Shown here: piece by piece, positions 57,940 through 64,000 of the stretch | Layout: the number at the start of each line of letters is the position of its first letter | How positions within the stretch are numbered: the stretch's first letter is position 1 | From: Phaeoceros laevis | Lineage: Eukaryota > Anthocerotophyta > Anthocerotopsida > Notothyladales | Assembly: GCA_049999765.1 (NCBI GenBank) | Contig: JBNGIQ010008864.1 | Span: forward strand, 28,336-92,335 | Length of the DNA stretch: 64,000 nt | Direction of reading: 5' to 3' | Made by a program: the position numbers and the translations under genes | Notes under the pieces: generated by a model | The model's database searches: none | Told to the model about the DNA's origin: nothing | The model's input: only the letters and a program-made list of their open reading frames with translations

Positions 57940-59321
57940 GGCAGGAGCTAGAAAACACTTGGGGGATGGCGGGGCCCGCCCTCTCCCCATGCCTCCTGCC
58001 ATGTCCATCATCCGAGGCTCGCCACCATCTCTCCTCCTCACCTCCCTCTACCGTAGCCGTATTCCCTATCGCTCTACTCTCCACCGGTACCGGCGCGCAC
58101 GGGCAAACTGATTGATGTGCTTGCCCGTTGGTGAAACGATGCAACTCGGCGAAGCTCGGTCGTAGCGAAGCTTGGCTATGGCCGGGTGAAGCGCTTGGGG
58201 CCGCGCGGTCCGCTAGGAGGCGCGCGCCCGTGCCTGGACGTTAGCCAAGCCACAGGAGGGCGAGCTTCCTGGCCGCTGCTGGCGGATCAGAAGCCATGGC
58301 ACCAGGAGCCACAAGGCGGACAATTCGGCGCACAGCAGCCTGGTGGTGGACAGCCCGCCGGCCTGCGCCGACGTCAATGCGAGGGATGGGAGGCCATCAG
58401 GACGCGCACAAGCGGTAGCGGACGGCGGCCAGGCGGGCTCAGAGGTTTGCCCGGGGACAGCAACAACGGAGGCGGCGGCTGTGGTGGCAAGGGCTGCCTG
58501 GTGCGTGGCGGCCAGCAGTTTGCATCTTCTTCTCTTAACATACTTGCAGGGGTAGGAGGAGGTGGTCATAGTGGCAGGGGGGAGGAGTAGGAGGCGTTGC
58601 TGCTGCTGTGGCGACATGGTAGAGACGGATATGAGCCAGGTACCTTAAGGCACCACGACGCTTCCAGAGTCTGCCACAAAGTGGTGCTTCAAGCAAATTC
58701 AACATCCCCTTGCCTGAGAAATTATCAGCTTGGCAGGGGCCTAGCACTTAATTTGTAGGTCTTAATTCACTTAAGCTTGCCATGGAATCAAGCTGCTGCC
58801 AAGCAGAAATTTGAAAGTCCGCGCCACACTACAGCGCTCACAAGCACTGCCAGAAGCTCCCCCCAAGGAAACGATAATTCTGCTCCTCAGAACCTCCTTT
58901 CTCAATGTGAGGAAAACTCCTCCTGGCAGCAATTTGATGACAAGTTAAAACCAGGCCATGCTAAACGACATCACTCACAGACAGCTACTTCAAATGACGC
59001 AAAGGCACATTTCTTGTCAATTGAGCTCGTGAGCTCGTGATCGCACATGCAATGTCTGGACAGGTTTAGGGTTTAGGGTGAACTGGACGGAACGGGTGAC
59101 CCGAAATTAAAGGCGGGCGCACACAAAGGAGATGGCGAGGCGAAACATGCTTTAGGTCGTTGCCGGTGCGCGCCGGTACCGATGGAGAGTAGAGCGATAG
59201 GGAATACGGCTACGGTAGAGGGAGGTGAGGAGGAGAGATGGTGGCGAGGATGATGGACATGGCAGGAGGCATGGGGAGAGGGCGGGCCCCGCCCTCCCCC
59301 AAGTGTTTTTTAGCTCCTGCC
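57940..59321. mobile_element. Non-autonomous Mutator-like element (MULE) with 9-bp target duplication
   Basis: Inverted repeats of about 160 bp: left 57940-58104, right about 59160-59321. Their outer ends read GGCAGGAGCTA. The arms agree almost base for base apart from a few substitutions and a 4-bp indel. The 9-bp sequence GAAGGAATG directly flanks both ends (57931-57939 and 59322-59330). Long terminal inverted repeats plus 9-bp duplications are the hallmark of Mutator-like elements. The 1.05-kb interior has no transposase. It includes a GC-rich part (58150-58620) and a less GC-rich part (58740-59040) with an 87-codon frame at 58777-59040 preceded by an acceptor-like TAG, perhaps captured host sequence (Pack-MULE). 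Confidence 0.9.
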
Positions 59322-59330
59322 GAAGGAATG

Positions 59331-59842
59331 CAACCTACGTGCACTTGAAAATTCACCAGCGTATATAGCAAGTCTCAAGTCTTGTTGCGACCTCGCCTCC
59401 AAACCATCTCTCCTCCTCCTGGTTTTGGGTAAATGGTGAATCAAGCAGACCACACAAACAACCTCTGCAGCTGCTGGAGCAGAACAGAGCGCGAGTTCTG
59501 GACTAACATATATTGCTTTCATGGGCTGGAACACACAGTGTTTTTATGTAGCAGCACATGTGCCACGGTCAAGCTTGAAGGTTGGCTCCCCACCCTCCTG
59601 ATGGTCCTGCCTGGCTACAGTAACAGGTGTGTGGTGTCTGATGCATTGGCCTTGGGAGAACTCCACTGCATCCGCCAACCTTAACATACAGAGTAGTGGG
59701 TCTGATTCCTTGATAACGACTTTGGACAGTAACAGGTAGATGCATATGCGCATATGCCGAGGTCTCTCGATGTAATCCAGAAGACCTGGTTCCCCACTCT
59801 TTGGCAGCCTGCGTGCATCCTCCAATTTGCTGCATCATGGTG
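59331..59842. other. Spacer after the MULE
   Basis: No coding similarity recognised in either strand between the MULE target duplication and the fragment below. Confidence 0.4.
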
Positions 59843-59998
59843 TTAATCCTTGTACCCAATTCTCACAAAGCGTGTCTGCATCCTCCGACCAGCGTGCATC
59901 GCAACCGGGCCATCGGTGAGGACGTACTTGTGGATGCCGAGGCACTGGTAGAAGACAGGCCGCAGCCCTGAACATTGGAAACCGTCAATCGGTGTCTC
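59843..59998 (-). pseudogene. Orphan terminal exon of unrecognised gene
   Basis: A 51-codon minus-strand segment in frame after an AG acceptor (CAG|GAG at 59998) and ending in TAA. It reads ETPIDGFQCSGLRPVFYQCL followed by GIHKYVLTDGPVAMHAGRRM and QTRFVRIGYKD, which looks like a conserved protein C terminus rather than chance. No upstream exon is visible in the 280 bp before the divergent eIF2D start, so it is probably a gene fragment. I do not recognise the family. Confidence 0.38.
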
Positions 59999-60280
59999 CT
60001 GCTTGGCTGGATTGCAGGGCCTTCACACCGTTGGGGCCAGCCTGGTCAGGTTCCCCGGTACGATGAAGCATCCTGCGCATCTACGCGATAGTCATGCCTG
60101 ATGACCACTACCGCCATCGTGGTCCGCCCGCTTTGCGAGCAGACCGTCGGCTAGAACTTTCTCAGCGTATCTAGAGTCTAGGGTCCAGCAAGGGCTTCTC
60201 AAAATTCAGCGAAGGTATAGGTTCGTGTAGCTGGCTTTGAGCCTCGCCATATCGCTCTGGTGCACGGGCGGGAGGAAACA

Positions 60281-62077
60281 ATGTTCAAGAAGCCGAGTGA
60301 GGTGAAGGCCCTGCAAAGGCTATCCGGGGCGGACAGGAAGAAGCTGCGGCGCCATGTGAAGGACAAGTTCACGTATGCAGAGGATTCGGATCTCGATCTC
60401 TTGTTGCCTGCCAAGGCGGAGGTTGCGGTGTCCAGGCTTGCCAACAGGGTGCTTGTCTATGCAGTCGAGGGAGGCCCCCCTGTTCTTTTCGACGTGGATG
60501 GTCGGGGAAGTGACATCTTCCCCACTGTGTATGCGCTCTGGAAGGTTCCAACACTGCTGCCAGCGTTTGTGCTGAAAGGAGGAGAGGTTTCGCGCTATGT
60601 TCTGGGAGGTGCAGATCTTATGTTTCCTGGCATTCTTATCCCCCCTGAAGGTCTTCCTGCGTTCGGTGTAGGGGAGGCATGGTCAATCAAAGTTCCTGGG
60701 AACTATTGTCCAATTGCAGTTGGTTCAACTGCTATGAGCTGTGCAGAAGCTTCCAAGGCTAATTTCCGTGGAAAAGCGCTCCACGTTCACCACTTCTACC
60801 GCGACTCGCTATGGGACTCATGGGAGGGTGGGCATGTGCCTAATGCGGGGTTTCTTGAGGATGTTGTTGTGGAGGATCCAGCTCTGCTTGTAGGCCAGTC
60901 TCTGACAGAGGTTCCTGAGGGTATCGATGAGGATCTGCATCCAGCTGCTACTTCTGAACCGTCTGAGCATTCTGAGGCTGTCGAGAGCGACTTTAAAGAG
61001 ACTGGTGTGGCTGTTTCTGATGTGAATACGGGCTTGAGTGGTTTGAAGGTCAATGAGGCGGAAGGTGATGAGTCCGGGACTGGAGGATTGCTAATATCCG
61101 TGGAAGAAATGGATGCCCTGTTGGACAGGTGTCTACTGCAAGCACTTTACACTACTGTCAAGGACAAGGAATTGCCTATGGTAGGCAGCACTCTCTGGTC
61201 TGGCCATATTTTACCTTGTAGACCAGCAGGTACTGTGCTTGACATCAAAAAATCATCTCACAAGAAGCTTTCCAAGTGGCTCGCTTCAAAGGCTTCCAGT
61301 GGTCTAATTGCAGCAAAGGAAGATAAACATCGGAAAGAGGTGGTTTTGCAAAGCATTAATAGGGCACACCCTGAGTACCAGGCATTTAGGCCAGAAACCA
61401 GACCTGTAGCTGCTGAAACAGCCAGCCCTGCGTCAGCTGGAACTGATGGACCAGGGCAGGTTCTGCTAGAGGTTTTCGAAGTGTGGAGGCCGACACCGCA
61501 TGTCAATCGGATCTTTGAGGCTGTTGGAGCTGATACAAACAAGTACTTCACTGCATCTGAAGCATGGCAAGTTGCTTTTGCTTATGTAGAAGCTGAGAAA
61601 CTTGAGAAGCCCGGTGATAAGACCAGAGTTGTACTGAATGCTACGTTATGTGACGCATTATACAAGGGGACTGTAAAGAAGGGATCTACTTACCCAACAG
61701 AAATTCTCAAGGCAGAACTGGGTGCAGCGTTTGTGAGTAGGATGCAAGCAAATCACAGAGTAGTGAGAGGTGGCAATTCCGTTGTGAGGAAGGGTGTCTT
61801 GAAGAGTGAGAAAATACTCACTGAAAGGCGTCAGGGGAACAAGAAGGTGACTCGTGTCTCAGGCATGGAGTCGTTTCTCGTAGATGCAGATATGCTTGCT
61901 GCAGAGTTACAGAAAAAGTTCGCATGCAGTACTTCGGTTGCCGAACTGCCAGGAAAGAAAGGTCAAAATGAAGTGCTAATACAAGGGGGTGTGCTTGAAG
62001 ATTTGGCAAAGCATCTGGTACAACACTATGGCATTCCTAAGAAGCACATTGAGATATTGGACAAGACGAAGAAATAG
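60281..62077 (+). CDS. EIF2D: Eukaryotic translation initiation factor 2D (ligatin), intronless
   Basis: eIF2D delivers initiator tRNA independently of GTP and recycles 40S subunits. One uninterrupted exon of 598 codons. The N-terminal domain MFKKPSEVKALQRLSGADRK leads into a DUF1947/PUA region: FPTVYALWKVPTLLPAFVLK, GGEVSRYVLGGADLMFPGIL, AFGVGEAWSIKVPGN, CPIAVGSTAMS and GKALHVHHFYRDSLW. An acidic linker, a SWIB/MDM2-like winged helix (VDALLDRCLLQALYTTVKD-type) and a C-terminal SUI1 domain follow (SFLVDADMLAAELQKKFACS, ELPGKKGQNEVLIQGG, LAKHLVQHYGIPKKHIEIL). The start ATG follows CGGGAGGAAACA. Neighbouring genes have 4-13 exons, so the lack of introns is notable and may mean a functional retrocopy. 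Confidence 0.93.
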   Translation: MFKKPSEVKALQRLSGADRKKLRRHVKDKFTYAEDSDLDLLLPAKAEVAVSRLANRVLVYAVEGGPPVLFDVDGRGSDIFPTVYALWKVPTLLPAFVLKGGEVSRYVLGGADLMFPGILIPPEGLPAFGVGEAWSIKVPGNYCPIAVGSTAMSCAEASKANFRGKALHVHHFYRDSLWDSWEGGHVPNAGFLEDVVVEDPALLVGQSLTEVPEGIDEDLHPAATSEPSEHSEAVESDFKETGVAVSDVNTGLSGLKVNEAEGDESGTGGLLISVEEMDALLDRCLLQALYTTVKDKELPMVGSTLWSGHILPCRPAGTVLDIKKSSHKKLSKWLASKASSGLIAAKEDKHRKEVVLQSINRAHPEYQAFRPETRPVAAETASPASAGTDGPGQVLLEVFEVWRPTPHVNRIFEAVGADTNKYFTASEAWQVAFAYVEAEKLEKPGDKTRVVLNATLCDALYKGTVKKGSTYPTEILKAELGAAFVSRMQANHRVVRGGNSVVRKGVLKSEKILTERRQGNKKVTRVSGMESFLVDADMLAAELQKKFACSTSVAELPGKKGQNEVLIQGGVLEDLAKHLVQHYGIPKKHIEILDKTKK

Positions 62078-63502
62078 CTTACGCAGCTGTGGCAGCTCTG
62101 TACTCATTTGGTTTCCCTAATTGTAGAGATTCCCGGGGGAGATTATGGGTGCTAGTTTCTTTTTGTTTAGGGTTGATTGATTGGTCTTTTGTTAGAATGT
62201 GTTCGCATGTACCGAGATGGTTGCAAGTTTGTAGTTTCTACACTTGAGTAGTTGTCAGGAAAGTTGAAGTGGTGGTTCAGGGATGGTCATGAAGATTGAG
62301 CAACTAGGTGTGTCACATGTTGGAGAATGTCCCAGAGGCTGTGCTCCTGTGTCATTTTCTCACGGTACATATTATGCTGCAGCAGAGTTTTGTAATGTGT
62401 AGAGGTGGCTGACGTGTAGCCAGGGTTTTAGCTTGACATTTTCCTAGGAAAACGGCCGTGAAGTGTACAACTTCCACACTCGAGTTGACAACTGATTGAA
62501 GGGAGTAGTGTTGGCCTTCGCCTGTTCGGCTGTTCAGAAGGTTAGCCTCTGTCCTCAAATGCTCGGCATCAGCCCGCGCACGATTCGGCACGAAGTTCTG
62601 TCAACAGATGCTAATTTCTGAGAATTATAGGTGAGTTGCCAGGTTGCCAGGTAACAGTTGTGGTCCTGCTGCGTACAGCATCCGGCCTTCGCACTTTAGA
62701 GCGGTTAGTAATTAGGCGGGCCTTACAAAAGTCATAGAGAAGAAGGAGAAAAGAACTAGTGTTTATTGTTTATTGTGATTGACTTGGGTACTCGCGCACC
62801 ACGGTACCACACATAGAGGAGGATGACACGTACAGTGATAGAATGACTCACGGTAACAGCACTAGAGAAACCAATATGATGCAGGCATATGATTTACCTC
62901 ATGCCAGGTGCTGAGAGCCAGCACCCCCGATGGCCCCCTGCCCTGGAGTAGGCATACCCCACGCCGCCACATCACCAAACATCAGCCTCGTCCGTTCCCA
63001 TGGATGCAAAAACCTCCAACTTCGCCTCCACCCTTGCCACAGTTCGAAGTCCTCGAGGAGGTCTTGGACAGTCACACCGTCGGCGCTTAAAGTTGCTCCA
63101 TCAGGGTGAAGATCGCCAGCTACAGGCTTGCATCGGCGTTTTTGCCAAGAATTTCCCTTCACCCTAACAGCCCCCTGGACTCATTCAATATGTTCTTCAA
63201 ATATGCCCGGGTATCCACTGGAAAATGCCCCTGTTCTCACTTCCAATCAGCTCCCTATCTTTTCAGTACGGGAGGAGACACACCATTCTGGTCATGTGTT
63301 TTGATACGTGGTGGATCAGTGTCAGCAATCCCTGTCCGTGTCTCAGTTTGACAGGGATAGAGTTACGCACGCACATTCACCCCATAGAAAAACAACAATC
63401 TCAATTTGACGGGGATGGAGTTAAGTAAGCACATTCACACCCAAGAGAAAGACCACAATCTCTCGCACTCACACCTGAAGAGTGGCTAGATCTTCAGTAT
63501 TC
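62078..63502. other. Spacer between eIF2D and PPR gene
   Basis: eIF2D 3' UTR, then unassigned DNA. A minus-strand frame of 87 codons at 62899-63162 (basic, Trp-rich) is unrecognised. A degenerate 58-bp tandem pair (TTTGACAGGGATAGAGTTA-like) starts at 63347 and 63405. Confidence 0.42.
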
Positions 63503-64000
63503 TCACGGTCGTCCCTTACAACTGCAACGCCCGTTTGCGAATCGATGCACACGGTACCCATCCCTTACCACAATGTCTCTCTGTTCAAGCCTTGACATGA
63601 TTTCCGTGGAGCTGTGGCAGTCACTGCACATGCGTAGATTCTTCGTAACCACCAGAGGTGTCCCACTCGGAGTGTTCAACAGACCAAACGCCAGAGCTAG
63701 CTTCTCCGCATGCCCACAAAGCACATCTTCCTTTTCCTTCTGACTCAGTGGCTTCAACACCAACTTTGTGTGAGGTACGTGGCCTCCTTCCTGCTTCACA
63801 CGTGCATTTGTGCTCTCTACCTTAAGCGCAATATCCTTTCTCCTTTCGCCCACCAGAAATCTGTGTACCTCCTTATTCACCTCAATGCTCGCCACTGCAG
63901 CTTTCTTGTTAGCTCCTGCTGCCCTTCTCTGTGTTTCAATCCTGTCTACATCGGTCCACCTACCCGCATCTGCGTAGGCATTGGCCATGAGCACATAGGC
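63503..64000 (-). CDS. PPR protein C terminus: E region and DYW deaminase domain ending GRP
   Basis: Gene runs in from beyond the right edge on the minus strand; only the C-terminal ~165 residues are here. YVLMANAYADAGRWTDVDRI is the last E motif. IEVNKEVHRFLVGER is the PG-box-like region. The deaminase core follows with the HxE zinc/catalytic motif in CGHAEKLALAFGLLNT and the CxxC in NLRMCSDCHSSTEIMS. The usual terminal block is RDIVVRDGYRVHRFANGRCSC, but the last residues are KGRP instead of the Asp-Tyr-Trp triplet. The catalytic residues appear complete, so it is likely an organelle RNA-editing factor; direction of editing is not decidable from this alone. Confidence 0.92.
   Translation of the reverse strand, partial: AYVLMANAYADAGRWTDVDRIETQRRAAGANKKAAVASIEVNKEVHRFLVGERRKDIALKVESTNARVKQEGGHVPHTKLVLKPLSQKEKEDVLCGHAEKLALAFGLLNTPSGTPLVVTKNLRMCSDCHSSTEIMSRLEQRDIVVRDGYRVHRFANGRCSCKGRP

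Noticed and set aside
58186-58590. 134-codon Gly/Arg-rich frame inside the MULE
   Set aside because: Composition follows the local GC bias; both strands give open frames of the same length and there is no recognisable motif.

Overview
This window looks like nuclear DNA from a small, gene-dense land plant genome. It carries a lumenal PSBO protein, plant-only proteins (FREE1, the complex II subunit SDH6, a plastid PHT4-type transporter), a DYW-type PPR protein, a plant-type nuclear tRNA-Glu, and many genes broken by short GT-AG introns, mostly about 60-350 bp. The DYW protein at the right edge ends in Gly-Arg-Pro instead of Asp-Tyr-Trp. GRP endings are known from lineages with U-to-C organelle editing (hornworts, some lycophytes and ferns), so a hornwort or lycophyte is my best guess; this is inference, not proof.

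Layout, left to right. 1-396: 3' end of a cysteine synthase gene. 698-3495: two decayed relics (SNF4/KIN-beta-gamma and a DEAD-box helicase), the second carrying a TA-flanked pogo/Tigger-like element. 4850-6168: PSBO. 6669-10133 (minus): a lipid-A-disaccharide-synthase-like gene with two apparent lesions, then the 3' exons of a SWSAP1-like ATPase. 10964-14537: secreted A1 aspartic protease. 15766-18136: plastid alpha/beta-hydrolase-fold protein. 18677-18748: tRNA-Glu(TTC). 19102-21726: ARP3. 22126-23397: SDH6 and a chlorophyll-binding-like protein, divergent. 23723-26474: CCT delta. 29534-34489 (minus): FREE1 with a very large disordered, glutamine-rich N terminus. 36443-39585: minisatellite, a 100-N assembly gap, and broken Ty3/gypsy chromovirus pieces. 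40465-42410: VAP27. 43514-45323 (minus): solanesyl diphosphate synthase. 48606-52030 (minus) and 52297-53842 (plus): XPD helicase and a cis-prenyltransferase, divergent. 54279-57383 (minus): PHT4-type transporter. 57940-59321: a non-autonomous Mutator-like element with a 9-bp target duplication. 60281-62077: intronless eIF2D. 63503-64000 (minus): C terminus of a DYW PPR protein.

Most genes are unrelated housekeeping genes; I see no operon-like system. Several encode plastid proteins (PSBO, the LHC-like protein, PHT4, the alpha/beta-fold protein, probably solanesyl diphosphate synthase). The exon structures given for PSBO, aspartic protease, alpha/beta-fold protein, ARP3, CCT4, FREE1, VAP27, SPS, XPD, cis-prenyltransferase and PHT4 were read by hand from splice sites plus family conservation; in each the exon lengths sum to an open frame. 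The accessory interest is in mobile elements, tandem duplications and unusual gene ends.
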